Source of the DNA: Enterococcus malodoratus ATCC 43197
GTDB lineage: Bacteria > Bacillota > Bacilli > Lactobacillales > Enterococcaceae
Direction: 5' to 3'
Assembly (NCBI RefSeq): GCF_000407185.1
Contig: NZ_KE136482.1
Coordinates: 744,001 to 808,000, forward strand
DNA length: 64,000 nucleotides
A program made the translations under genes and the position numbers. The notes under the pieces were generated by a model, which was given only the letters and a program-made list of their open reading frames with translations, ran no database searches and was not told the DNA's origin. Each line of letters starts with the position of its first letter. The stretch's first letter is position 1. Positions 1 to 10,735 of this stretch are shown here, piece by piece.

Positions 1-1275
<1,275 letters not shown>

Positions 1276-1302
1276 CTATATAAAAAAATATTCAACCGAT
1301 CC

Positions 1303-1614
1303 TCAAGCTATCTTTCTATAAATAGCGACTAATTCTTCCGCTAGATCTGTAAAGGCGATTGATGTCATCAGATGATCCTGGCTATGAACCATCAATAAAG
1401 AAATCTCTGTATTATCGCCAGCGGCTTCAGCCGTCAACAATCCAGTCTGAGTATGGTGCGCTTCTACCAATGATTCTTTCGCGAGTCCAATACTTTTATC
1501 TGCTTCTTCAAACTGCTGATCTTTCGCTGATTGGATAGCTTCCATCGCATAACTTTTAGCGTTACCGCCATGTACGATCAAGCCCATGATTACTTCTAAA
1601 TTTTGATTTTCCAT
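1303..1614 (-). CDS. PTS lactose/cellobiose-type EIIA
   Basis: Cytoplasmic EIIA of the lactose/cellobiose PTS family, which passes phosphate from HPr to EIIB. Its 103 residues match the family length. It has the helical-bundle pattern, with the presumed phosphorylated His in the segment VEAHHTQTG (about residue 53). It sits 3 bp from EIIB and 42 bp before the GH1 gene, so the three are surely cotranscribed. The sugar is probably a beta-glucoside, inferred from the neighbouring hydrolase. Confidence 0.92.
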   Translation of the reverse strand: MENQNLEVIMGLIVHGGNAKSYAMEAIQSAKDQQFEEADKSIGLAKESLVEAHHTQTGLLTAEAAGDNTEISLLMVHSQDHLMTSIAFTDLAEELVAIYRKIA

Positions 1615-1617
1615 TAA

Positions 1618-1938
1618 TCAAGCCCCCGCTTCCATCAATTGAAGAGCCGTCGCGAAGACTTTTTCTCCGTTCATTGTGCCATAATCCTGCATATCAATGA
1701 TTACGACCGGAGCATTGATTTTGGCAGCTTTTTCCTCAAATTGTTTCAACATAAAACGAACTTGCGGACCTAACAAAATCACATCAATTGCTCCTTTTTC
1801 GATTTCAGGATCCGCTTCTGATGCAGACAATGCAAAAATATTGGCTTCTACTCCTTGCGCCTGCGCAGCCTTTTCCATTTTGGTTACTAATAAGCTGGTA
1901 CTCATTCCAGCGGCACATACTAACATGATTGTTTTCAT
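1618..1938 (-). CDS. PTS cellobiose-type EIIB
   Basis: EIIB of the lactose/cellobiose PTS family, 106 residues. The phospho-accepting Cys lies in the N-terminal P-loop MLVCAAGMSTS (residue 8). It receives phosphate from EIIA and hands it to the sugar bound by EIIC. It lies between the RpiR regulator and EIIA on the minus strand. Its partner EIIC, about 1 kb upstream, is frameshifted, so this EIIB may lack a working membrane partner unless the shift is a sequence error. Confidence 0.92.
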   Translation of the reverse strand: MKTIMLVCAAGMSTSLLVTKMEKAAQAQGVEANIFALSASEADPEIEKGAIDVILLGPQVRFMLKQFEEKAAKINAPVVIIDMQDYGTMNGEKVFATALQLMEAGA

Positions 1939-1967
1939 CGAATTCTTTCCTTCCTATTTTCAACTAT

Positions 1968-2780
1968 TTAAGACTGAGGTTCATAATCCGCGGGATCATA
2001 ATCAAAAGGATTCTTGCGTTTTCGAGCAACTAGACAGGTATAGATAACGTCCAATAGATAATCGACTGAAACCCCATATTGCAGCGAGGTCAACTCATAG
2101 TGTCCCGAATAAATATAGAGACTTTCATTGCAAAGCAAATCTAATTTTCGGTTTACATTACTAGTCAATGCGATCGTATATATATTTTTACGCCGCAATT
2201 CCATAGCGGCATTTATCATTACTGGATTCTTTCCGGTGTGGCTGACTAAGATCGCCACACTACCATTATCCGTCAATGTTCCGCTATAAAAATCGTTGTA
2301 AGTGTTAAAAACCTGCGTGTTGATTCCGAGACTGCTTAATTTCAAGCACGCTCCTTGTACTCGAGTGAAATTCGCGTCGTTCGCGTAAAAATCAATTCGG
2401 TTGGAATGAACCAACCGATTGACAATACGATTCAGGGAATTTTTCTTGATCATTTCCTGAGTATAACGAACAGTTTCCTGGTACAAGCCTTCAACCGTTT
2501 CGGACAATTCAATATTTGACGCAATGACATCCAACTTTGTTTGATCATTTTTCTTGTTTTGAGCATATTCACTGACATATTGCAGCTGAAACTCATGATA
2601 GCTCTTGAACCCAAGTTTTTTGCACAGTCGATTAATAGTCGCCGGACTAGTTAAAGTCAGCAACGCAATTTCTTTTGCGGTTTTATCTAAAATGCATTCT
2701 TGATTTTCCAAAATAAAATGAACGACCGCCTTTTCCTGATGGGTAAAGGCCGTTCCCTCTTGTAATTGTTTAATAATCAT
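1968..2780 (-). CDS. MurR/RpiR-family transcriptional regulator
   Basis: Sugar-phosphate-responsive regulator with an N-terminal HTH_6 domain (about residues 1-75, including TSPATINRLCKKLGF) and a C-terminal SIS domain (about 120-250, with LVSHTGKNPVMINAA). The frame is open to a GTG at 2822, but the ATG at 2780 is preferred because GAGGAGTGAGGAA lies just upstream. It is embedded between EIIC and EIIB of a beta-glucoside-type PTS operon, so it probably controls that operon. An extended -10 box upstream may give it its own promoter. Confidence 0.88.
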   Translation of the reverse strand: MIIKQLQEGTAFTHQEKAVVHFILENQECILDKTAKEIALLTLTSPATINRLCKKLGFKSYHEFQLQYVSEYAQNKKNDQTKLDVIASNIELSETVEGLYQETVRYTQEMIKKNSLNRIVNRLVHSNRIDFYANDANFTRVQGACLKLSSLGINTQVFNTYNDFYSGTLTDNGSVAILVSHTGKNPVMINAAMELRRKNIYTIALTSNVNRKLDLLCNESLYIYSGHYELTSLQYGVSVDYLLDVIYTCLVARKRKNPFDYDPADYEPQS

Positions 2781-2870
2781 TTCCTCACTCCTCAGTTTAG
2801 GATGTTTTAGGATATGCTCCACTTTACGTGCGGTACTCGCCGCATCTGTGTAAACGGATTCTTCTATTTG

Positions 2871-2879
2871 ATTATAGCA
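2871..2879 (-). promoter_or_regulatory. Extended -10 element for the RpiR gene
   Basis: The minus strand reads TGCTATAAT, an extended -10 (TG-N-TATAAT), about 90 bp upstream of the RpiR start in the 160-bp gap after EIIC. The matching -35 region is weak (TTATTT). This suggests an internal promoter for rpiR-EIIB-EIIA-bgl. Confidence 0.4.
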
Positions 2880-2945
2880 TCCTAGTCTGAGAAAATAACT
2901 GATTCGTTTGATATAAGGACAGACTGTCGTTTAAATCCTTTCTGT

Positions 2946-4282
2946 TTATGCTTCATTGGGTTGGATCATTTCGGCAGCAGATGCTTCTTCGAGTTTTTGC
3001 TGCTCTTCAGCATCAATACTTTGATTGTAGACTTTCCAGAACGGAAGATAGATGACCATTCCGACCGCAAAAGAAATGATTGGAATAAGTGCTGTCTTCA
3101 CATCACCGGTTCCCAACGGTCCTAATAGAAATGGCGGTGTTGCCCATGGTACGACCGCATAAAACTTGCCGAAGAAACTCGTAGACATCAAGAGATAGCC
3201 GATACCTGAAGAAATCGTTCCGCTTAAAATAAACGGGATCATCAAATAAGGATTCAATGCGATAGGCAAACCGTAAATCACCGGTTCAACAATCGTGAAT
3301 ATTCCCGGTGCTAAAGCGGTAAAACCGATCGTGCGGAATTGTTTTTTCTTTGAAATAATCATCAAGAACAGCAGTGGCCAAACGGCGGCAGTCCACACAG
3401 TTAGACGAATCAAGCCCGTGTTTCCCAACCCTGCTAAAATGTTTGGCAAATCGTATTTTGAAACACCGTCAGCTAAAGCGCTTGCATTTTGATCAACCCA
3501 CATTAGGCCAAATGGTGTAAATAGTGCCAAGAACATATTGTCTCCATGAAGACCAACACTCCATAATAATAGGCAGACAAAAGTCACGAACATCGCCATC
3601 CACAGACTGTCAGACGAAGTAATAATCGGTTCTAAAATCGTATTCAACCAAGAAACCATATCAAAGTTCATGATTGTGCGGATGATCCACGCCAAAGAGA
3701 AGATCGTTGCAAATGGTAGCAAGGCACCAAAAGCATTTCCCACATTAGGCGGTACCGAATCAAGCATTTTGATCGTGATATTTCTATCCAAGAAGAATCT
3801 CAAAATCTGAACTCCAATAATGCTCGTAATAATACAAACGAATAGACCCGTTGCGCTGAATGCTGTAACCAGAATGCCACCGGCCTCATCATACCCATTG
3901 ATGGTAAAGATCAAAAATGTTGCCAAACCTAACAAGCTACAGGTCAATGTGTTCATTTTTTTCTTTTGCCCATAATGGTAAGGAATTGCTACCGCACAAT
4001 AAAGAGACATCATGTTCATTGTCAAACTGTTCATCCACGAAAATTTCGTCGCCCAGGGTGCTAAAAAGCCGATCAACGGTTTTCCGCTAGTTCCTACATC
4101 CGGTGAGCCTAAAACGTACAAAATCAAAAAGATCGAACCAATCATAATAATCGGCGTAACTGAAACCAAGCCAGCTACAACGGAAGAAATAATATAGTAT
4201 TCGCAAATCTGCCCAGCGGTTCGGAAATCTTATTCGTAAAGTCCGTTAATCTATCCATCAAACTTTTCTTTTGTTTATCCAT
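2946..4282 (-). pseudogene. PTS cellobiose-type EIIC, frameshifted near its N-terminus
   Basis: Membrane permease subunit of a lactose/cellobiose-type PTS. The true start is the ATG at 4282, preceded by AGGAGGAGCTCCG and reading MDKQKKSLMDRLTDFTNKIS. That frame ends soon after in LPL-stop. The rest of the protein resumes in another frame from about 4200 (YYIISSVVAGLVSVTPIIMI) and runs intact to 2946. Deleting one base near 4195-4202 explains the break. The restored protein would be about 445 residues with some ten membrane segments, the normal family size. The gene is either inactivated or carries a sequencing error. It lies between a Gfo/Idh gene and rpiR. Confidence 0.8.
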
Positions 4283-4316
4283 TCGGAGCTCCTCCTATTT
4301 TTTGGTAGTCTGCCTC

Positions 4317-4346
4317 AGGGATTACAGTTTTGTCTTCGTAATCCCT
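4317..4346 (-). other. Intercistronic hairpin between oxidoreductase and EIIC genes
   Basis: Perfect 9-bp inverted repeat AGGGATTAC / GTAATCCCT with a 12-base loop, just after the stop of the oxidoreductase gene. No T-run follows on the minus strand, so it looks like an mRNA processing or stabilising hairpin rather than a full terminator. Confidence 0.45.
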
Positions 4347-4371
4347 AATTCGCTACCATTATTCCCAACAC

Positions 4372-5376
4372 TTATTTGTTGCTTGTGCTAACATCTGCAG
4401 GAAAAATCACATCAACCGTTTTTCGTGCCTGCGTTTGAATCTTCATGGTTTCCAATGAGACGTCCATTAATCTTTGTGCTTCCTCCGCTTTTTGGTGATC
4501 AATGATATCGCAAAGGGCCACAAATTCGTGATACATTCTGTGTTTTCCTTGATTTAATTCATAAACCTGCTCATCTGATGAATCATTCATCAATAATTTG
4601 AATTTGGCTACGACATTGGCAGAATCTTCAATGATAATACAGCCTTTATCTCCTTGGATCGAAGTTACGATCGGTGCTTTACAATCCTTAGCAGCGATGC
4701 AGACTGCCTTGAAATCCCCGTAATCCATGTTCAAAATACCCGAAGTATCGATTCCCTTTTGAATATTTCCTTGATAGCTCACCTTGTCGGTTGAACCAAA
4801 CAATGTAACCATTAAGTTGATATTGTAGATATTCAGATCCATCAACGCACCGCCCGATTTTTCTGGATCAAAGGCTGGTTGAACGATCCCTTGCTTAAAC
4901 GCATCATAGCGTGAAGAATACTGTGAATAGTTGGCGGATACGATTTTAATTTCTCCTAAAGTTGGCAATAACTCTTTGATTTTCAATACATTCGGTAAGA
5001 AACGAGTAGAAACAGCTTCTAAAACAAACAAGTTTTTTTCTTGCGCCAAATCAGCTAGTTCCACCGCTTCCCGATAATTTGACGTGAAGGGCTTCTCACA
5101 AATGACATGTTTATCTGCCAGCAATGCTTTTTTGGTAAACGCATAATGGAGATGATTTGGAACACCTACATAGATAGTATCAATGTCAGGATCTTTTAAC
5201 ATCTCATCATAGTTAGTGTACTGTTTGTTGATTCCATGTGTTTCTGCTAATTCTTGAATTACTGTTGCTTCGGATGGCGTCGCACAGATCGCTGCTAGTT
5301 CCATCTCGCTGATTTCACCCGCAAAACTCAGCAAATCATGGACGATCATTCCTGCACCTAATAAACCTACTTTCAT
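4372..5376 (-). CDS. Gfo/Idh/MocA-family oxidoreductase
   Basis: NAD(P)-dependent sugar or sugar-derivative dehydrogenase, 334 residues. The N-terminal Rossmann fold begins MKVGLLGAGMIVHDLLSF. The family motif EKPFTSN (about residue 95, with the conserved Lys) is present and a C-terminal alpha/beta substrate domain follows. Its start codon shares one base with the end of the preceding homologous gene, showing translational coupling. The substrate is not evident. Its place ahead of beta-glucoside PTS genes suggests processing of a modified glycoside or its sugar. Confidence 0.88.
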   Translation of the reverse strand: MKVGLLGAGMIVHDLLSFAGEISEMELAAICATPSEATVIQELAETHGINKQYTNYDEMLKDPDIDTIYVGVPNHLHYAFTKKALLADKHVICEKPFTSNYREAVELADLAQEKNLFVLEAVSTRFLPNVLKIKELLPTLGEIKIVSANYSQYSSRYDAFKQGIVQPAFDPEKSGGALMDLNIYNINLMVTLFGSTDKVSYQGNIQKGIDTSGILNMDYGDFKAVCIAAKDCKAPIVTSIQGDKGCIIIEDSANVVAKFKLLMNDSSDEQVYELNQGKHRMYHEFVALCDIIDHQKAEEAQRLMDVSLETMKIQTQARKTVDVIFPADVSTSNK

Positions 5377-6401
5377 TATTTCGCCTCCTTTGCGACGTTC
5401 ATTGCTGCTTCGATAATTTCTAAAACAGCTATAACTTCTTCATCTTTAACGATTTTTTCTGCATTACCAGCTACGACATCAAAAATGTTGTCATAGATAA
5501 GGCCGTAATCGCCTTTTTCAACAGGGACTTTCATACTCACTTCTTGTCCCTCTTGATCCATATAGGACAAATCGCCCCAAAATTCTTCATCATATTCCTC
5601 TGTTGGCAACGGATAAGGACCATTCGGTTTTGCCTTAGAAGAATTATGTCCAAGCGATGGCATCAGGAAGCTTCCTTTTTTCCCATGAACGATGAAACTA
5701 GGATAATCAAGCTTCACATAATAGCTGGTCTTCACGATCGCTTTTAATCCATTCGGATAGAAGAAATCAATGTCATAATAATCATCCGAGATTCCTGGGT
5801 TATCAATGCTGCGCACATCATAGACAAGTTTTTCTGGAACACCGAACTCTCCAACAATCTGATCAACCGGATGAACAGCCAGTCCATAAAGAACACCCAT
5901 CCCTTTATGATCCGCAATACTTGGACGATAATAATCATAGTGAGATTCAACTTCGATCAGCTCACCTAAAACATCGGATTCAATCACTTTACGAACCGTG
6001 CGCATATCCGCGTCAAAACGACGATTTTGATTGGCCATAGCCAAAAGTCCCTTTTCCTTCGCTAGAGCAAAAACTTCTTTTGCTTCCTCACTGGTCATAG
6101 CGAAAGGTTTTTCAGTCAGAACGTTCTTTCCACTCTCTAAGGCCATTTTGGTATAGGCAACATGAAACTGATCCGGCGTGTTGACCACGATCAGATTCAC
6201 TTCAGGATCTTGCATTACTTCTTCAATCGACGACGTAAACTGAATCGCTGGATACCAGCTTTCCCGTTCTAAGTCCCCCACTCGATCTTCTTCTCTGCGG
6301 TAAATATATTTGACTTTCATCTTGTTTTTACGTGCTTCTACATATGGCAAGTGATATTGGCAAACACTGTTGCCAAAACCAATATAGGCAATGACTAACA
6401 T
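5376..6401 (-). CDS. Gfo/Idh/MocA-family oxidoreductase, first gene of the operon
   Basis: Second Gfo/Idh/MocA dehydrogenase (341 residues), beginning MLVIAYIGFGNSVCQYHLPY. The glycine-rich loop is less canonical than usual (GFGNSV). The family motif TEKPFAMT occurs near residue 96 and the substrate domain holds VHPVDQIVGEFG. GGAGGG lies 7 bases before the ATG. It is the first gene of the minus-strand PTS operon and overlaps the next oxidoreductase by one base. The two proteins are clearly different paralogues, suggesting two steps or a heteromeric pair; the reaction is unknown. Confidence 0.87.
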   Translation of the reverse strand: MLVIAYIGFGNSVCQYHLPYVEARKNKMKVKYIYRREEDRVGDLERESWYPAIQFTSSIEEVMQDPEVNLIVVNTPDQFHVAYTKMALESGKNVLTEKPFAMTSEEAKEVFALAKEKGLLAMANQNRRFDADMRTVRKVIESDVLGELIEVESHYDYYRPSIADHKGMGVLYGLAVHPVDQIVGEFGVPEKLVYDVRSIDNPGISDDYYDIDFFYPNGLKAIVKTSYYVKLDYPSFIVHGKKGSFLMPSLGHNSSKAKPNGPYPLPTEEYDEEFWGDLSYMDQEGQEVSMKVPVEKGDYGLIYDNIFDVVAGNAEKIVKDEEVIAVLEIIEAAMNVAKEAK

Positions 6402-6603
6402 AAACTTTCCCTCCTAATTCAACAATTATTCAAGTATTAATCACTATTACAATAGCAACTAACAACGACCATCAGCTGATTGGTACAGCTCAACCTTACC
6501 ACCTGATTTCAACCATTTCGATGGCATGCCGACAAATAGGGTGGCGCTTTCATAAATGCAGATTTTTTGTGAAAGCGGCTTTCACTCACAACTTCAGAAA
6601 TAG
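6402..6603. other. Intergenic region upstream of the oxidoreductase/PTS operon
   Basis: This noncoding stretch should hold the promoter of the minus-strand operon beginning at 6401. No unambiguous -35/-10 pair could be fixed by eye. No coding region is visible. Confidence 0.35.
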
Positions 6604-6650
6604 AAATACACCCGATAATTAGACATGTAATCTAACTATCGAGTGCATTT
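6604..6650 (-). terminator. Terminator after the large surface-protein gene
   Basis: 20-nt arms around a short loop (AAATACACCCGATAATTAGA against TCTAACTATCGAGTGCATTT). The three mismatches become G-U pairs in the minus-strand RNA. A T-rich tail follows on the minus strand. It lies 74 bp after the stop of the 1325-residue surface-protein gene. Confidence 0.7.
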
Positions 6651-6723
6651 TGAAATTGATGATGCTCTGAACCTACTCATAATCGTACTACTATTCTAAG
6701 AAATAGTAGCACTGCAGAGTAAA

Positions 6724-9700
6724 TTATCCTTGTTGACGTCTACGATTCATCCACATCAACACCGCCAAAAGTCCGATGACTATTAATCCTATTATCGTTA
6801 AGACAGTAGATTTGCTTTCGCCTGTCTTAGGATATGTTTTCACTGAATAAGTATGCGACCGATGAGTAACGTGTGGTACCTTCACTGTTAGATTGATCTT
6901 TCTTATATTCAGTTTCGTCAATTGGACAAACGATGTCTTGTCGGATATTACAAAGTGAAGCGGTATTTGGTCTAATATATAGCCGTCTGGGGCTTTCGTT
7001 TCCACAAGACTATATTTTCCGTTCTTTAATCCGCTGACAGATAAGCTGCCGTTTTTATCGGTAACTAATTTGGTTTGAATCGTCTTTCCGTGATTGTCGA
7101 TTAATTTGAAGTTTGCGTCGGCTAAAACTTCATTTGTTAACGCATCTCTTTTTTCAAGTCTCACGGTTTTCCCTTTTTCTTTATTGGTCTTAGTCAATTG
7201 TTTCTGCGTATTTTCATTGGCTTTGATTGTGAACTTGACCGGAGTTTTATCTAATATATACCCCTCTGGTGCTTTTGTTTCTATTAATTGATAGTTGCCG
7301 GCATGCAATTTTTTAATCGCTAATTTCCCATTGCTATCAGTGACCAGATTTTTAAGAACCACTTTATTGTCTTTATCTCTTAGTTCAAAAGTGGCACCGG
7401 CTAATTTACTTCCGGTCTCAGAGTCGATCTTTTCTAAAATAACCGCTCCGGGAGTTGCCTTATTCGTTTTTGATACTTGAACCGCAGTTTCCTGGTCTTT
7501 TTCAATAGTAAAGCTGACCGGGGTTTTATCTAGTTCATATCCTGTTGGCGCTTGGGTTTCGATAAATTGATACTTGCCTGGAGCTAAGTTATTAACTGCT
7601 AGTTTTCCATCTGGTCCGGTAGTTAAGCCGTTTTTTAATGGTGTGCCATCTTGTTTTTCTAATTTAAAGACCGCTCCTTGCAAGTTTTCTCCAGTAGCGT
7701 CATCCGTTTTAGTTAGTACAACACTATCAACAGATTGTTTATTGGTCATTGATACTTGAACCGCAGCGTCTTTTCCCGTTTCAATTTTAAATGTGACTGG
7801 CGTCTTATCTAAATCGTGACCAGTCGGCGCCTTTGTTTCAACTAGCTGGTACTCTCCTGGTACTAAGTTATCGATTGCTAGTTTCCCATCGGCCCCGGTT
7901 GGTAGACCACTTTTTAAAGGTGTGCCATCTCGCTTTTCTAATTCAAAAACAGCGCCTTGCAGGTTTTCTCCACTCGTGGCATCTTTTTTCGTTAATATGA
8001 CCGCTCCAGTGTCTTTTTGTTTATTCATCATTGATACTTGAACTGGTTTCGTCTGGTCCTTTTCAATAGTAAATGTTAGTGGTGTTTTATCTAGCTCGTA
8101 TCCTGTTGGCGCTTTTGTTTCTATTAATTGATACTCACCCGGCGCTAAATTATCAATTGTCAGTTTTCCATCTGGCCCAGTTGTTAACCCACTTTTTAAA
8201 ATGTTATCGTTTTTGTCTCTTAATTCAAAGACCGCTCCTTGTAACGGTGCTTCAGTTTTTGAATCCATTTTAGTCAATATGACGATTCCAGGAGCTTTTT
8301 TCTTATTCATCATTGATACTTGAACTGGTTTCGTCTGGTCTTTTTCAATAGTAAATGTTAATGGTGTCTTATCTAACTCATATCCGTCTGGGGCTTTTGT
8401 TTCTATTAATTGATAGTCGCCCGGTACTAGATTATCAATCGTTAGTTTTCCATCAGAGCCAGTTGTTAAACCAGTTTGTTGGACTTTTCCATCTTTGTCT
8501 CTTAGTTCGAAGACCGCACCTTGCAATGGGGCTTCACTTTTTGAATCCATTTTGGTTAGTACAACGGTTCCTGTCAGTGTTTTTTTGTTCGTCACAGATA
8601 GATTGATGGGTGTTTCTTGCCCCTCCTTCACTACAAACGGAATCGGCGTGTTGTCTAAATCGTATCCGTTAGGTGCTTTGACCTCGATAAATGAATAATT
8701 TCCCGGATCTAATAATCCTGAATTGATAAAGCCGTTTCCATCCGAGGTTAAGCCTTCAACAATCGTTTTATTGGCGGAATCAACGATCTTAAATTCTGCA
8801 TTCGCTAACGGATCGCCTGAATCTTTATCTGTTTTGTATAAATAAGCACTACCTGCTAGTGTCGTTGTGACATCATTACTGTAGATTGTACTGCCCGCAT
8901 AGTTAATAGAGGCTTTATTGACTATTTTTTCACCTGGGACAGACGCTGCATTTGCATACGAGACATCGAATTTTATTGCTGTACTTTCATTTGCATGGAT
9001 GTCTTTTAATAGTTTATAGGAAATACTATTCTTCGTTTTATCATAGCTGACTTCCGAAATATAGTTAGGATCATACGAAGTCGTCTTATCAAAACGGGTA
9101 TTTTCTGGCAATGGATCGGTAATAATGGTACCCGCATGAACGACATCGCTTGAGCTGGATAGCGTTAATGAATAGCCGATAGTACCTTTTTTCGATGCCA
9201 GTGTTTTTTGATCGACGGTTTTATTTAATTTGATGGCTTGATAATGACTGTCATCAATGATCATTGGAACTTTGCTTTGATTGATTTGCGAGCCATTTTC
9301 TAATTCTCGTGCATCATTGTATCTCGTTCCAAAGTCTTTTGCCGTGACGGTAGGGTCCACCGATAATCCATAAGTAATGACATAGGCATCATTCGAGCTG
9401 ACTCCACCAAGATTGACTGATAAGGACCCATCTGTTGTAGAGATTTTATCCTTAAAATCAGACGTTACATAGGTATAATGTTTTGGTGTTCCATTCGAAT
9501 TCCATTGATCTACTTTATAAATGTTTATGTGTTTATATGGTGACGCATCGCCTGAAGTGACATCTGTTAATATTTTGTATCCATCATGAAGAACAGTATT
9601 ATTAGGCAACTGATCATTTACAGTCACGTTGTCATAGCTGTTATGATTATAATTCACGATAATCACAAAATTATTATTGTAGGTATCTGGCGTAGTATCG

Positions 9701-10701
9701 AGCAAATAAACTTTCTGCCCATTTATTTCGTTATAGGGCAGACCGCTGTATTTAAGAAATGCTGGAGCGCCGCTTTGGGAAGGCTGTGTTTCAGAAGTCT
9801 TTTTATCTTCACTGACCCGTTCCCCATTTACGTCTAATTGCACGCCAAAGTTTACTTCCTTAGGAACTGTTTCATTATTTTCAAAATACGGTGCTCTGAA
9901 TCGGACCTTGAAGGTATATCCTTGAGCAGATGTTTGGTCGATTTTCGTCGAATCGTACTTTACGTTAAGAACATAGTTTCCATTGGCATCTTCACTATAT
10001 GCTGGTGTACCCAAGGAGAATGGATCTCCAATAACGATTTGATCAGCCAATTGACTTGGGTCCTGAACAATGGTTTTAGGGATAGAAACACTAACCGATC
10101 CATCTTTGCTTAGTTTCCCCGCAGAAGTAGAGAGTGTAACATCTAATTCAACTTGCTGCTGTGAGCCGATCGGATTCGTAGCCGTCAGTGTGACACCCGG
10201 ATCATCGCCAGCTGCCTTAGGATCGGGAGTTAAATTTCCAGCAGCAGGTTGGATGCCAGCCTTTTCAACCGGCGTAGAGATTGAGTTTCCTTCTACAGGT
10301 AAATTAGGCGAAACCGCCGCACTGTTTTGGGTAGCTTGGTGACCATCAGTAATGGTGATGGATAGTTCATTTGTTACTGTTGTGCCTGATTTTCCCGCTA
10401 GTTTAAATGTACCGGCTTTATTGCCTTTCAAATAAATCTTTTGTTGATTGTCATTGATCGTTTCTTTTTTCACTTCAGAAATCGATCCATCTTTAGTAAA
10501 TTGAAAATTGCTTAACTGCTCAGGTGTTCCTTGCAGATCTACTGCAAAGGTCTCACCGACTTTGGCCTCTTTTGAAGCAGTGGAAATCTGCAATGACGTA
10601 TTTGTTGTTTCTGCGAACACCTGCATAATTCCTAACTGTCCTAAAATCATAAAGAAGCTTGCTAGTAAGTAAACTGTTTTATTCAATACCTTTTTATTCA
10701 T
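6724..10701 (-). CDS. Large cell-wall-anchored adhesin with seven SpaA/Cna-B-type repeats
   Basis: 1325-residue secreted protein. Residues 1-30 form a signal peptide (MNKKVLNKTVYLLASFFMIL, cut near VFAET). The N-terminal half contains Ig-like and isopeptide-type adhesin domains. From about residue 625 there are seven tandem prealbumin-like SpaA/Cna-B repeats of about 93 residues. Each has a Lys near its start (LTKMD), a central acidic residue in ETKAP and an Asn near its end (MMNKK), as expected for intramolecular isopeptide bonds. The C-terminus has a YPKTGES sorting motif, a membrane helix and MNRRRQQG. The usual first Leu of LPxTG is Tyr here. It follows an Mga-like regulator and a small exported protein on the same strand, so an Mga-controlled adhesin is likely. 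The ligand is unknown. Confidence 0.9.
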   Translation of the reverse strand: MNKKVLNKTVYLLASFFMILGQLGIMQVFAETTNTSLQISTASKEAKVGETFAVDLQGTPEQLSNFQFTKDGSISEVKKETINDNQQKIYLKGNKAGTFKLAGKSGTTVTNELSITITDGHQATQNSAAVSPNLPVEGNSISTPVEKAGIQPAAGNLTPDPKAAGDDPGVTLTATNPIGSQQQVELDVTLSTSAGKLSKDGSVSVSIPKTIVQDPSQLADQIVIGDPFSLGTPAYSEDANGNYVLNVKYDSTKIDQTSAQGYTFKVRFRAPYFENNETVPKEVNFGVQLDVNGERVSEDKKTSETQPSQSGAPAFLKYSGLPYNEINGQKVYLLDTTPDTYNNNFVIIVNYNHNSYDNVTVNDQLPNNTVLHDGYKILTDVTSGDASPYKHINIYKVDQWNSNGTPKHYTYVTSDFKDKISTTDGSLSVNLGGVSSNDAYVITYGLSVDPTVTAKDFGTRYNDARELENGSQINQSKVPMIIDDSHYQAIKLNKTVDQKTLASKKGTIGYSLTLSSSSDVVHAGTIITDPLPENTRFDKTTSYDPNYISEVSYDKTKNSISYKLLKDIHANESTAIKFDVSYANAASVPGEKIVNKASINYAGSTIYSNDVTTTLAGSAYLYKTDKDSGDPLANAEFKIVDSANKTIVEGLTSDGNGFINSGLLDPGNYSFIEVKAPNGYDLDNTPIPFVVKEGQETPINLSVTNKKTLTGTVVLTKMDSKSEAPLQGAVFELRDKDGKVQQTGLTTGSDGKLTIDNLVPGDYQLIETKAPDGYELDKTPLTFTIEKDQTKPVQVSMMNKKKAPGIVILTKMDSKTEAPLQGAVFELRDKNDNILKSGLTTGPDGKLTIDNLAPGEYQLIETKAPTGYELDKTPLTFTIEKDQTKPVQVSMMNKQKDTGAVILTKKDATSGENLQGAVFELEKRDGTPLKSGLPTGADGKLAIDNLVPGEYQLVETKAPTGHDLDKTPVTFKIETGKDAAVQVSMTNKQSVDSVVLTKTDDATGENLQGAVFKLEKQDGTPLKNGLTTGPDGKLAVNNLAPGKYQFIETQAPTGYELDKTPVSFTIEKDQETAVQVSKTNKATPGAVILEKIDSETGSKLAGATFELRDKDNKVVLKNLVTDSNGKLAIKKLHAGNYQLIETKAPEGYILDKTPVKFTIKANENTQKQLTKTNKEKGKTVRLEKRDALTNEVLADANFKLIDNHGKTIQTKLVTDKNGSLSVSGLKNGKYSLVETKAPDGYILDQIPLHFVISDKTSFVQLTKLNIRKINLTVKVPHVTHRSHTYSVKTYPKTGESKSTVLTIIGLIVIGLLAVLMWMNRRRQQG
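6900..8850 (-). repeat. Seven tandem coding repeats (SpaA/Cna-B units)
   Basis: About 280-bp units within the surface-protein gene. The middle units are the most alike, with near-identical stretches encoding GLTTG.DGKL, YQLIETKAP.GYELDKTP and EKDQTKPVQVS. The outer units have diverged. Such repeats can expand or contract by recombination, so copy number may vary between strains. Confidence 0.8.
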
Positions 10702-10735
10702 ATTCTTTCACCTTTCGTTATGAAAAAAATCTTGA

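Noticed and set aside
7574-8698. Several long plus-strand frames opposite the adhesin repeats
   Set aside because: Repeated shadows of the Cna-B-type coding repeats, without ribosome sites.
6900-8850. CRISPR-like or noncoding tandem array
   Set aside because: The periodicity is explained by in-frame protein repeats of about 93 residues.
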